Source: Haloarcula sp. CBA1127
GTDB lineage: Archaea; Halobacteriota; Halobacteria; Halobacteriales; Haloarculaceae
Assembly: GCF_001485575.1 (NCBI RefSeq)
Contig: NZ_BCNB01000006.1
Span: 930,001-994,000, forward strand
Direction of reading: 5' to 3'
Length of the DNA: 64,000 nucleotides
The number at the start of each line of letters is the position of its first letter. Position 1 is the first letter of the stretch. Position numbers and translations under genes: made by a program. The notes under the pieces were generated by a model that did no database searches, was not told where the DNA came from, and saw nothing but the letters and a program-made list of their open reading frames with translations. Shown in pieces: positions 7,336-17,090 of this stretch.

Positions 7336-8664
7336 TTATTCAGCATCCTTTGAGCTGTATTGACCTAAGTCCACATCTGACTCCAACTCCTGCAGTATCC
7401 TCAGTGGAACGTGAGGATTCTGTTTTAGGAACCTCTCAAAATCAGCCCACTGGAATCCATCTTTGTGAGTTGCATTTCTTCGCTGGAATCGACCTCTGAA
7501 ATTATATAGCATATTTCTTGCGGGTGGAATCTTAATCCAGAGTATATCCTTTCCATCTATATTTGGCCTGTACGAATCAATATTTATTGACGGATTTATA
7601 TCATCTCGACACCAATTTTTGATATCTCCTTCTATGTCATCTATTTCTGATAGCCCCTTGATCTCACTACAATCTGACACACCTATAAATAGGTGACCAC
7701 CACCATCATTCGCCAGTGCTATTATTTCAAGACAGATTGATTCGTGATCATCAAGCTCTTCTTTAAATTCGACATCACTATCTTCTCCACGATCGATAAT
7801 TCCCTTTGCTTGTTTTTTAATTGAAGAAGCAGTCTCAATACGTGATTTCGGGGCAGATTTTTCGGCAATATAGTGGGCTCCCAGTAATATCGCCTGTAAT
7901 TCATTCTTTTTTGGTGTTCCATAAATATCGCATTGATAGTATGATATATTAGCGTCGTCTGGGAGCTCAACTTTGTTAGAATTGTAGATAGAGTTGTGTA
8001 TATCGGTCGATGCACCAATATACGCTAATCGGTTAGAGCCCTGTTTTCTTGCTCTAAATACTCCCGAATCTCTTGGAAATGGATCAATGTGTGAATCCTT
8101 CGAAAATTCGTCTGACCATTCTAAGCCCATCCAATCATCACTGGATACATTTTGCCAATTTTCCCAGTCAATCTTGTATTTGATCGGTTTATACAGTAGT
8201 CGTTTTCCTGAAGATGTCTCTGTTCCTTCAGCCGGTTGAACGTCTTTCCCACGAATATTGACTGAACTCCCAAAGTTCGCGAGTGGAGACATGCCATTGC
8301 AGGCATGGTGTCGAGCTAAACATGCTGTCCATTTTCCATCAACTTCATCGACTTTGTCTATAGGGCACCAAGATACGAAAAAATCTTTACCCAAATCTTG
8401 TTTTACTTCCCAAAGGGTTGGACCTGCCGTATGAGGATCATTTCCAGGACACTCCTCTCGTCGAATACTTTGGCCTAACTTTTGAACTCTATTACGAATA
8501 TCTGTCTTTGATCTGGCTATTAGATATATTGCACCAGATTTTGGGTGAAGCACACGGTAGATTCCAGCTTCTTTTGGAATTTGTTTCAAATCATCTGTTG
8601 GAAAAATTGGGGTCCACTCGGACCAGTCAAGATCCGGCCCGGGACTGTAAATAGCGTCTGTCAT
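7336..8664 (-). CDS. Tandem GIY-YIG-like / AlbA_2 (Schlafen-type) fusion
   Basis: With the ATG at 8664 the product is 442 residues. Two GIY-YIG-like units are visible: residues 34-131 (GIYR, then IYLIARS, ending in a LANFG with the usual Asn) and about 200-270 (GVFRARK, AYIGAS, NELQA). Residues about 293-400 form an AlbA_2 domain (DVEFKEELDD, then IALANDGGGHLFIGVSD), the DNA-binding or Schlafen-type nuclease-like domain. The first unit has YLI in place of YIG, so it may be inactive. The frame runs on to 8796, but a TTTATACC element 24-32 bases before 8664 supports this shorter, leaderless start. It is followed by the one-TM gene. Confidence 0.75.
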   Translation of the reverse strand: MTDAIYSPGPDLDWSEWTPIFPTDDLKQIPKEAGIYRVLHPKSGAIYLIARSKTDIRNRVQKLGQSIRREECPGNDPHTAGPTLWEVKQDLGKDFFVSWCPIDKVDEVDGKWTACLARHHACNGMSPLANFGSSVNIRGKDVQPAEGTETSSGKRLLYKPIKYKIDWENWQNVSSDDWMGLEWSDEFSKDSHIDPFPRDSGVFRARKQGSNRLAYIGASTDIHNSIYNSNKVELPDDANISYYQCDIYGTPKKNELQAILLGAHYIAEKSAPKSRIETASSIKKQAKGIIDRGEDSDVEFKEELDDHESICLEIIALANDGGGHLFIGVSDCSEIKGLSEIDDIEGDIKNWCRDDINPSINIDSYRPNIDGKDILWIKIPPARNMLYNFRGRFQRRNATHKDGFQWADFERFLKQNPHVPLRILQELESDVDLGQYSSKDAE

Positions 8665-8687
8665 CTTTTCCCAATGCTTAATGTAGT

Positions 8688-8698
8688 GGTATAAATTT
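8688..8698 (-). promoter_or_regulatory. TATA box of the GIY-YIG/AlbA_2 operon
   Basis: ATTTATACC on the minus strand is centred about 28 bases before the ATG at 8664. This spacing fixes the start codon and implies a leaderless two-gene transcript running to 6731. Confidence 0.55.
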
Positions 8699-8828
8699 TG
8701 TCTAATACCAACCCTTCTAAGATTGTCTGAGATTAGATTGAGACTGGAAGTGTTTGTTTTTATTATCGGATGTGTCCGTAGGGACAATCCGAACAAAGAA
8801 ATCTAATCGCGCTGAACTTCGCTACTTG

Positions 8829-10874
8829 CTATGTTCTCCTAAACTCATTGTTCATGGAATAAACTCTCCCAGTCTCTTTCAGTTTTTCAATACAATGCTT
8901 CAATACCTTATGCTCGAATTCTACCTTCTCGGCAATCTCTTCCACTGAGGCACCATCTAATTCTTCTACAACACCGAGAATCGTCTCACACCGTTCTCGC
9001 TGACTCTTCGACTGGCCTGTCTCGATGATATCTGCATCGAACTCTCCACTCTCAGGATCATATCCGACCTGTTTCATCGACTTCGTCACAAGCTTAATCG
9101 CCCGTTCCACGTCCTCCAACTCCACCGTATCCGAAAGCCGAACTCTGGCACTCGACTCTGCAAGCCGCTGAATAGCCTCGACTTTGCGGAACGTGACGGG
9201 AATCGGTGAGTCGTCGTCTTGCTCACCAGTCCCAGCTCGGAACTCGACAAAGAACTGTTTCAGTCGTTCCGCCACTTCGTCATCCTCGATGATTGGACAA
9301 CAGGTCTGCTTGGCATGAGCGACGTATGCCCGCATCACCGACCGGTTTATCGCGGGTTCGACTCGCTTCTGTTCCTCTTCACTAAGTCCCTCCCCTCGGG
9401 TGTGGCGGCCTGCAGCCTGCCGGCTCTGGACCATGTGCTCGACGACATCCGCATCGTCTTCCCGGTTGGGCTCGTCGGACACCATGAACATCAGATCGAA
9501 CCGGGAGAGTAGCGTTGGACCCATATCGATCTGCTCGCCCTTCGGACGATAGCGCTCGAAGCGGCCGTCCTTCGGATTCCCCGCCGCAAGCAACGAAGTC
9601 CGGGCGTTCAGCGTGGCGTTGATGCCGGCCTTGTTGACGTGAACTCGCTGACTCTCCAGAGCGTCGTGCATTGAGGACACGGCGTCGGACTGCATCTTGT
9701 CGATCTCGTCAACGCAGGCAATGCCGCCGTCGGCCAGCACCAGCGCACCAGCTTCAAGGCCCCACTCCATATCTCCGAAGTCGTCCGAGACGGCCGCTGC
9801 CGTCATTCCTGCCGCGGTCGCTCCCTTCCCTGAGGCGTAGGTCGACCGTGGTGCTATCTGGTCCACGTAGCGGAGGAACGTGGACTTCCCACAACCGGGG
9901 TCACCGAGGAGAAGCATATGCCAGTCACCACGGTCGCGGCTTCCGTCCGGATATTCATGTGCCCACCCACCGAAGAGCTGGAGCGCAACGGCCAGCTTGA
10001 CGTGTTCGTCACCCCGGTGCTTCGGGTTGATAGAGTCGATGAGTAGCTGGTACGGGTCACCGCGTTCGCCGTTGGCGATGGCTTCAATCTCGTCCAAGTG
10101 CTCGTCGACGTTGACATCGTCGTAGTCGCTCTCCTCTTTCACTACGGAACGAGCGTCAAGATTCGTATTAAAATCGAGTCTCTGGTCGACCCCCGGCTCT
10201 TCGATGTCGAGAATCCCGGTCAGAACCACCCTGTCACCGGCATCGAAGCCTTCGATCAGGTCCTCTTCGAGGTGTGCGTCGACGCTCTGCGCTTCCCCAC
10301 CGTTCGTTTTCTCGGGCGGTTGCTGGATACGGGCGTACTGGTGGTCGATCCAGCTACTGGCGCTCGCATCAAGCGAGAACGGCCCCTGTCGTTCGCACCC
10401 TTGGCACTCGTGCGGTTCTTGCAGACTGTCGCCGTGCTGTGGAATCTCAGTCTGAGTTCCGCAGCGTTGGCACTCCCAGATGGCTTCGGTGAGCCGTGGC
10501 TTCACGTCGGACACCTTCTGGACCTGTCCGCGGATGCCGAGTAACTGTCCGATGTTCTGGTGACGGGACACACCGGAGGGGTCGAAGACGTGCATCTCCG
10601 GGAGATTGTAGATGCGTACATGTGCATCGTTGAGTTCGACTGCTATCGGCAAGTCGTACAGCCGGAGTGATTCCTCCAAGTGTTCCTGCAGTTCCTTCGG
10701 ATGGTTCCGCACGTCGTCGGCAATACCCGGGTCGAACCGGTACAAATCGTCGTAGTCGACGTGGAGTGATTTCTGTTCCCGGGGGTAGCGTTGTGCGAGC
10801 TGTGCGATCTCTTCCGAGTAGTAGTCCCGGAAGAATTGTATCAGTTCTTCGGTGAGTTCGTGGTTTTCGGCCAT
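8829..10874 (-). CDS. mcm: MCM replicative helicase, element-type
   Basis: A complete minichromosome maintenance ATPase of 681 residues. It has the N-terminal OB region with a zinc finger (CQRCG and CQGCERQ), Walker A GDPGCGKS, Walker B with CVDEIDKM, the Arg-finger LLSRFDLMFM and a C-terminal winged helix. It unwinds DNA at replication forks as a hexamer. It is clearly diverged from what I know of the chromosomal haloarchaeal MCM, and it sits in an integrase-bearing region ending at a tRNA, so it is probably the helicase of an integrated replicon. The ATG at 10874 fits the family N-terminus; another at 10898 lies inside a palindrome. Whether a second mcm exists elsewhere cannot be seen. Confidence 0.85.
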   Translation of the reverse strand: MAENHELTEELIQFFRDYYSEEIAQLAQRYPREQKSLHVDYDDLYRFDPGIADDVRNHPKELQEHLEESLRLYDLPIAVELNDAHVRIYNLPEMHVFDPSGVSRHQNIGQLLGIRGQVQKVSDVKPRLTEAIWECQRCGTQTEIPQHGDSLQEPHECQGCERQGPFSLDASASSWIDHQYARIQQPPEKTNGGEAQSVDAHLEEDLIEGFDAGDRVVLTGILDIEEPGVDQRLDFNTNLDARSVVKEESDYDDVNVDEHLDEIEAIANGERGDPYQLLIDSINPKHRGDEHVKLAVALQLFGGWAHEYPDGSRDRGDWHMLLLGDPGCGKSTFLRYVDQIAPRSTYASGKGATAAGMTAAAVSDDFGDMEWGLEAGALVLADGGIACVDEIDKMQSDAVSSMHDALESQRVHVNKAGINATLNARTSLLAAGNPKDGRFERYRPKGEQIDMGPTLLSRFDLMFMVSDEPNREDDADVVEHMVQSRQAAGRHTRGEGLSEEEQKRVEPAINRSVMRAYVAHAKQTCCPIIEDDEVAERLKQFFVEFRAGTGEQDDDSPIPVTFRKVEAIQRLAESSARVRLSDTVELEDVERAIKLVTKSMKQVGYDPESGEFDADIIETGQSKSQRERCETILGVVEELDGASVEEIAEKVEFEHKVLKHCIEKLKETGRVYSMNNEFRRT

Positions 10875-10884
10875 CGTGGATTTC

Positions 10885-11090
10885 TGTGAAGTCTTCACAA
10901 CAGCCGCGGAGGCTGTTGATTCGTCTTGACTGCGAGCGGTGCGAGCGGTTTGCGAGCGTACTAACAGCTAATCGACAGTTGTTTACACAACCGTCCTACC
11001 CTGCAAAACCTAAGGTTTCAGACATTTTCGCTTAGACTGAACCAATCCGGTGGGGGCTTCCCCCATCGCATCTGTTGTGAGGACTTCACA
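10885..11090. repeat. Palindrome and iteron cluster before mcm
   Basis: This 206-bp stretch holds TGTGAAGTCTTCACA (10885-10899, perfect 7-bp arms) and a near copy at 11076-11090. Between them are AACAGCC/GGCTGTT (10899-10917), three TGCGAGCG repeats (10931, 10940, 10951), GTTGT-TTAC-ACAAC (10978-10991), AAACCT-A-AGGTTT (11006-11018) and GGGGG-CTT-CCCCC (11052-11064). The first TGTGAAG copy overlaps the mcm start region and the second overlaps the stop codon of the gene at 11086. An origin of the element, an operator for autoregulation, or both are plausible; none is shown. Confidence 0.6.
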
Positions 11091-11664
11091 GATTCTCGCC
11101 CTCCTGGTCAGCCGTGTACTTCCGGGGGAGACTCCCGGAGTCAAGATCGAGTCGCAACTCCCCGTTCGTGTACTGCAGCGCGTCACTATCGATTAGCCGC
11201 GCCGCGCGTTCCATGTCCCGGTAGACCGTCGTTCGGTCGATGTTCGGGTAGTGGAGTGCTTCCTCTGCTTCGTCGCGGTCGACGGTCGCTGCAGGCGGTT
11301 CGTCGCGACGCTCACGCGTTTTCGCTGCTCGGTGGAGGTGCTGGACCAGTGTGACCGCGCGCTGCTTGCCGGACATCTTGTCGGCGTTCTCGACGACCTC
11401 GAGGATGTCGGTACGCGCGTCGAGTCGCGCGATTTCCGTTTCGAGTTCGTCGATTCGGTCGTCGCGCGCTGCCAACTCGTCCCCTAACTCCGCGCGTTGC
11501 TCTCGCTCGTCGTGTAGTTCCTCACGGAGGCCCGAGACTTGCGTCGAAAGCGCATCGAGCCGAGCTTCCAGCGCTTGAACGGTGGTTTCGAGACTCTTGT
11601 CTCCGGAGTTCGCGTCGGGAGAAGTGCCCTCGCCGTCGGGGTCCGAATCGGTCACGCCGACCAC
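11086..11664 (-). CDS. Coiled-coil protein with C-terminal HTH, tRNA-proximal
   Basis: A 192-residue protein. Residues about 25-90 are a heptad-rich coiled coil (LEARLDALSTQVSGLREEL and following), and residues about 95-185 look like a winged helix with RTTVYRDMERAARLI as the recognition region. It is the first gene inward from tRNA-Phe and is upstream of mcm on the same strand. Proteins of this style often accompany haloarchaeal plasmids and integrated elements. A dimeric replication-initiation or control protein that binds the palindromes downstream is a reasonable hypothesis. Family-level identity is not certain. Confidence 0.65.
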   Translation of the reverse strand: MVGVTDSDPDGEGTSPDANSGDKSLETTVQALEARLDALSTQVSGLREELHDEREQRAELGDELAARDDRIDELETEIARLDARTDILEVVENADKMSGKQRAVTLVQHLHRAAKTRERRDEPPAATVDRDEAEEALHYPNIDRTTVYRDMERAARLIDSDALQYTNGELRLDLDSGSLPRKYTADQEGENL

Positions 11665-11725
11665 CCCCTGACAGGCCCCCGGCTAAGAGGGGTTGTCTTT
11701 TGGGCATCTAAACCGAGAAGGGTAT

Positions 11726-11798
11726 GCCGCCTCCCGGATTTGAACCGGGGACAGCTCGATCTTCAGTCGAGTGCTCTCCCAGTCTGAGCTAAGGCGGC
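11726..11798 (-). tRNA. tRNA-Phe (GAA)
   Basis: The 73-base cloverleaf is complete: acceptor GCCGCCT/AGGCGGC, D-arm, anticodon arm CTCGA-CTGAAGA-TCGAG with GAA in the middle, and T-arm CCCGG-TTCAAAT-CCGGG. CCA is not encoded and there is no intron. Its 3' end points at the accessory region, so it is the likely integration target for the neighbouring element. No second copy of its 3' end was found within the window. Confidence 0.95.
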
Positions 11799-11887
11799 GC
11801 GCACTCCAATCGATGACGAGGGTAGAAAAAAGCATTTCGAAAGCGGGCGCAGGTTTTGTCGCATCCGTCGGGAGGTTTGACTGCCGA

Positions 11888-12007
11888 TTACGGGAGAAAC
11901 AGGTCCGCGCTATCGAACGTCTCGCCACAGTCGTCGCATTCGTACTCAGTGCCATTGGTCGTCGAAACGTCCCCGCTACAGGCTGGACACGTCGAGCCGT
12001 CTATCAT
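11888..12007 (-). CDS. 39-residue zinc-ribbon protein
   Basis: A short open frame between two tRNAs encodes 39 residues with CPAC (C7, C10) and CDDC (C24, C27), a classic four-cysteine zinc ribbon, and an acidic C-terminus. The ATG at 12007 lies about 26 bases after a CATATATCC element (12028-12037), so the mRNA is probably leaderless. Upstream GTG at 12016 is a weaker alternative. Tiny zinc ribbons of this kind are common in haloarchaea and some affect stress or growth phenotypes. The role of this one is unknown. Confidence 0.7.
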   Translation of the reverse strand: MIDGSTCPACSGDVSTTNGTEYECDDCGETFDSADLFLP

Positions 12008-12158
12008 GTCACGCACTACCACCACTCCGGATATATGGATTACGGGCGACTATCAATCGAGATAGAGTGCCTGATACCCGGGCTACGATGGTACGCGCGA
12101 CTGGCAGGAATCGAATCCACAGGACCCATCCGCTCCTCACGTCCGTTCGTCGCAGGAT

Positions 12159-12231
12159 GGGTCCGGGCGGATTCGAACCACCGGCCTCGGCCTTGTAAAG
12201 GCCACGTCATAACCAACTAGACCACGGACCC
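12159..12231 (-). tRNA. tRNA-Val (TAC)
   Basis: A complete 73-base cloverleaf: acceptor GGGTCCG/CGGACCC, anticodon arm TGGCC-TTTACAA-GGCCG giving anticodon UAC, and T-loop TTCGAAT. No intron and no encoded CCA. Confidence 0.95.
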
Positions 12232-12328
12232 GTACTCCACCGTTTTCCATCGGTAGGAATAACGCTTTCTCTCTCGGTCGACAGTGGGCACCGACAGTAT
12301 TACCCACGACCTACCCCTCAGACGGAGT

Positions 12329-12904
12329 ATGCAGCGCCCTGCCGTGGTTGTCCTCGGACTCGTCGGCCTTCTCGTCGCCGCCGCTGTGGTCCTCCAGACC
12401 GGCCTCTGGGTCGAGGTGCTTGGCACCGGCGAGTACGAGGAGGGCACAGTGACGGTCCACGACAACACCACGCTTGAGACGGCGACCCCACTGCAATGTG
12501 ACCGCTCGCCCAACGCGACGGAGGTGGTCGCCTGTTCTGACTCCCGGCAATTGGCGACCGTCACAGTCAATATTTCAAACACTGGGAGGCAGCGCTATGT
12601 CGGCCTGAGCAACACCGAGTCGCTTGGGCCAAACGAGGGAATGCTGTTCGTCCACGACGAGGCGGGCCAGCACACCTACGTCATGCGGAATATGTCGTTC
12701 CCACTCGACATAATCTTCATCGACGCCAACGGCACTATCACGACCATCCACCACGCGCCGCTCCCGCCGGAGGGGACCTCCGAGAGCGGCCTGACGGGCT
12801 ACGAGGGGCGGGGCAAGTACGTCCTTGAAGTGAACCGCGGGTGGGCCAACCGAACCGGCGTTGCGGTCGGCGACCGGGTCGACCTGCCACCCGAAGCCAC
12901 GTAG
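12329..12904 (+). CDS. DUF192 family exported protein
   Basis: The 191-residue product has an N-terminal hydrophobic signal or anchor (PAVVVLGLVGLLVAAAVVL) and a DUF192 domain at about residues 65-185, with the family pattern GLSNTESLGPNEGMLF, then MRNMSFPLDIIFI and YVLEVNRGW. The domain is a small beta-fold of unknown biochemical role that is usually secreted or surface-held. The ATG at 12329 is chosen because GTATTAC at about 12298 has leaderless spacing. It is followed 39 bases later by an ABC exporter on the same strand. Confidence 0.85.
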   Translation: MQRPAVVVLGLVGLLVAAAVVLQTGLWVEVLGTGEYEEGTVTVHDNTTLETATPLQCDRSPNATEVVACSDSRQLATVTVNISNTGRQRYVGLSNTESLGPNEGMLFVHDEAGQHTYVMRNMSFPLDIIFIDANGTITTIHHAPLPPEGTSESGLTGYEGRGKYVLEVNRGWANRTGVAVGDRVDLPPEAT

Positions 12905-12943
12905 CCCGACGGCCTTTTGCGGGTTCAGCCCTTGCATTCGATA

Positions 12944-14866
<1,923 letters not shown>

Positions 14867-15094
14867 AACGGTGAGAACGCAATGTTCGAACCGTCAGTTA
14901 TCAGGAGTTGCCGACGATTGAAGCGGTGAGACAGCTGTTCAGTTCTGTTAACGGCCGCTCCCCAAGACGTAACGCGGGCTGAAACAGTCGGCCGCTGAGA
15001 GGTGTATCCCTCGCAGACCCAGATTCTATCCTGTCAGTTTAGCTTGGTAGTGCCAGCTGAGCCACGGTCATCGACTACAGCACACTCTCACACC

Positions 15095-15526
15095 TCAGAC
15101 AGCAGTTCCGCCGCTACCGCCGACCGCCCCTCGCGTGACAAACAAATACGAGACGACGAATGAGACCACAAACAGCGGCGGGAGAGCCAAGACTTGCGTC
15201 ATCGGGTCTGGCGGTGTGACGAGCGCGCCGGCCACGAACGCAAGGAGGACGGCCAGCGAGTAGGCAGTGACCACCCGCTCACGCCGGTCGGCTGGCTCCG
15301 AGCGCGGCTCCCAGTCGTTTCGGACGTAGCGAACCCAGACGTAGTAGACCAGCCCAAAACCCGTAAAGAGCAGCAGGAACGTCCCGAGCACTGACCCGTT
15401 GCGTGCGCTGGCCTCCGCACGGGCCCAGTAGCCAAGTGCGATGAGATTCCCAATGTAGATGGCGACCGTAAGCGCCAGAGCAGCACTCATCATAGGCTGT
15501 TCAGCGGCGAACGAGGCGAATTGCAC
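15095..15526 (-). CDS. Four-helix membrane protein
   Basis: A 143-residue hydrophobic protein with four predicted membrane helices (about 12-32, 45-64, 87-102 and 112-130) and a short charged loop between helices two and three. The start is the GTG at 15526, since CCTATACAC at about 15552-15560 lies roughly 30 bases upstream; an ATG at 15493 is an alternative that would cut only a few residues. It is divergent from the membrane protein at 15671. No family function is known to me. The 228 bases between the ABC gene and this one hold no obvious feature. Confidence 0.75.
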   Translation of the reverse strand: MQFASFAAEQPMMSAALALTVAIYIGNLIALGYWARAEASARNGSVLGTFLLLFTGFGLVYYVWVRYVRNDWEPRSEPADRRERVVTAYSLAVLLAFVAGALVTPPDPMTQVLALPPLFVVSFVVSYLFVTRGAVGGSGGTAV

Positions 15527-15670
15527 AGGCTTCAGTCGGTTTTAGATGTGTATAGGCTTTCCGTGAAAAGGAAGACGCCCCGCTGGTACAACACTGCAAT
15601 AGCCCAAGACGCCGATTTCTATCCGGCCGGGCACAAACGATTATTACGCATTGTGTCGTAATGCTATCAC

Positions 15671-16114
15671 ATGGCAACCACGTACCTCGCTAGCATGGCA
15701 CTGATGGGTGTGTTAGGGGTGGCGGTGGTCGCATGGATGGTCCGCGGGCGCGGGTGGTATCAGTACAGTCCGGGGGCGTTGACGAGCGGCCGGTCGCCGG
15801 CGGGCGACCGTGAGAGCCGGTTCGAGACATATGCCGACCAGCCGATGGTCTGGGTCGGCACGTTCGCGGTGCTGGTCGTCGGCCTCCTCATTGGGGTCGT
15901 CGCGTCTATCTCCGGCCCCGTCGAGACGCAGGCGACAGCGGGGCTAGCGGTCGCTGTGGTCGGCGGAGCGGGCCTCTGTGGCTATCTGTTGTTTGGCATC
16001 TATCTGTCGGCGACGCGACGGGGCCATCCCCGCTCGCTGGCCGTCGCCGAGTCCGCGACCGTTGCGGGCGTGCTCTTTCTCATCGCGGTCGGTTTCCAGC
16101 TTGTCGGGGCCTGA
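15671..16114 (+). CDS. Four-helix membrane protein near oxidase genes
   Basis: The product has 147 residues and four predicted helices (about 3-23, 60-80, 88-112, 127-146). Between helices one and two is a Tyr/Ser-rich loop. GATTATTACG at 15636-15645 gives a leaderless promoter for the ATG at 15671. Its position, one gene from the cytochrome oxidase operon, hints at a respiratory link but nothing in the sequence proves it. I do not recognise the family. Confidence 0.75.
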   Translation: MATTYLASMALMGVLGVAVVAWMVRGRGWYQYSPGALTSGRSPAGDRESRFETYADQPMVWVGTFAVLVVGLLIGVVASISGPVETQATAGLAVAVVGGAGLCGYLLFGIYLSATRRGHPRSLAVAESATVAGVLFLIAVGFQLVGA

Positions 16115-16188
16115 GCCCCGGTGGGCCTGCAAATTAAAACGATGGACAAATCAGTGGCACTGCTGTCGTGCCGGGCGTGCAGTGAATT

Positions 16189-16773
16189 TTAACGGCTGCT
16201 ATCAGTCTGCAGCGGTGGCGTCTCGAACGCGCTGTCACAGCCATCACAGACCACGACTGGGTTGTCCCGCCCGCGCCGGGTGAACTGCAAGTCGTCGTGG
16301 CCGCAATCTGGACATGGCTCCGGCCGCCGCTCCGTGTCGCAGTCGGGACAACTAAACGTGAGCGCCGCCCCGCCGGAGTCCAGCCGCATATCGCCGTGCC
16401 CACAGTCGGGACAGGATAGCGGGACCCTGATGTCGTCTGTTTCCCGCGGGACGCCGATGGCAAACGCAACGAGTTCACTCCCCGTATCGTTCCAGCCTGT
16501 ATGGAACTCTCCCGGACCAAATTTGACGAGCTGGCCAGCAGCGACGGTGACGGTGCGATCCATCGTCTCCACCGTGGCCTCCCCGTCGAGTACCAGATAC
16601 AGTTCCTCCTGATCCATGTGGGCGTGGAGCCCGCCAGGAAAGCCGTCGCCCGGGACGATCCGGTAGTGATTGATCGCGAGTTCGGTCGTACAGAGCGCGT
16701 CAGTCATTGGCTGACAGGCACTGCCTGTGGCGAAGGTTCCGCCATCGAGTCGGTCGAGGGTGACGTGTTCCAT
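16189..16773 (-). CDS. Cupin domain protein with C-terminal zinc ribbons
   Basis: A 194-residue protein. Residues about 30-110 are a single cupin barrel with GLHAHMDQEELYLVLDG and a second motif around GEFHTGWND, giving the His/Glu metal ligands. Residues 119-187 carry four Cys pairs (CPDCGH, CPDCDT, CPDCGH, CDGCDS), enough for two zinc ribbons. The mix suggests a metal-dependent enzyme or sensor with a protein- or nucleic-acid-binding tail. It lies 46 bases after coxD on the same strand but may have its own promoter. The substrate is unknown. Confidence 0.8.
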   Translation of the reverse strand: MEHVTLDRLDGGTFATGSACQPMTDALCTTELAINHYRIVPGDGFPGGLHAHMDQEELYLVLDGEATVETMDRTVTVAAGQLVKFGPGEFHTGWNDTGSELVAFAIGVPRETDDIRVPLSCPDCGHGDMRLDSGGAALTFSCPDCDTERRPEPCPDCGHDDLQFTRRGRDNPVVVCDGCDSAFETPPLQTDSSR

Positions 16774-16819
16774 GGAGTATCCTAGGCGGTGCCATGAGGA
16801 AAAACACCCCCAGACCGCG

Positions 16820-17086
16820 CTACAGTATCGAGTACGCGGCAGCCCCGGTCAGCGCGAGCGCGGCGACAGTCCCGCCCAGCACGAGGTACGTGACGGCGCG
16901 GGGTTCCCAGCGGAGGTGCTGGTAGTAGGCGGCGACGCCGACGGCCTTGATGACCGACAGCACCATGATGAGCGCGAAGGCGGCCCAGTAGGCGCTGTCG
17001 ACGAGGCCGGCGAACTCGACGACGGCCTGTGCGGTCGCGAAGGCGAACAGTACGACGTATATCACGGTGTAGCCTTTCCAGTCCAT
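16820..17086 (-). CDS. coxD: Cytochrome c oxidase subunit IV-like (CoxD)
   Basis: An 88-residue protein with three predicted membrane helices, matching the small prokaryotic cytochrome oxidase subunit IV family in size and topology (YYQHLRWEP before helix three is typical). It is the last gene of coxB-coxAC-coxD and starts four bases after the stop of coxAC. The frame is open to 17140, but the ATG at 17086 avoids a long overlap. It probably helps assemble or stabilise subunit I. Confidence 0.85.
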   Translation of the reverse strand: MDWKGYTVIYVVLFAFATAQAVVEFAGLVDSAYWAAFALIMVLSVIKAVGVAAYYQHLRWEPRAVTYLVLGGTVAALALTGAAAYSIL

Positions 17087-17090
17087 TGTT

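Noticed and set aside
7722-8018. 98-codon minus frame inside the GIY-YIG/AlbA_2 gene
   Set aside because: Out-of-frame shadow without promoter or motif.
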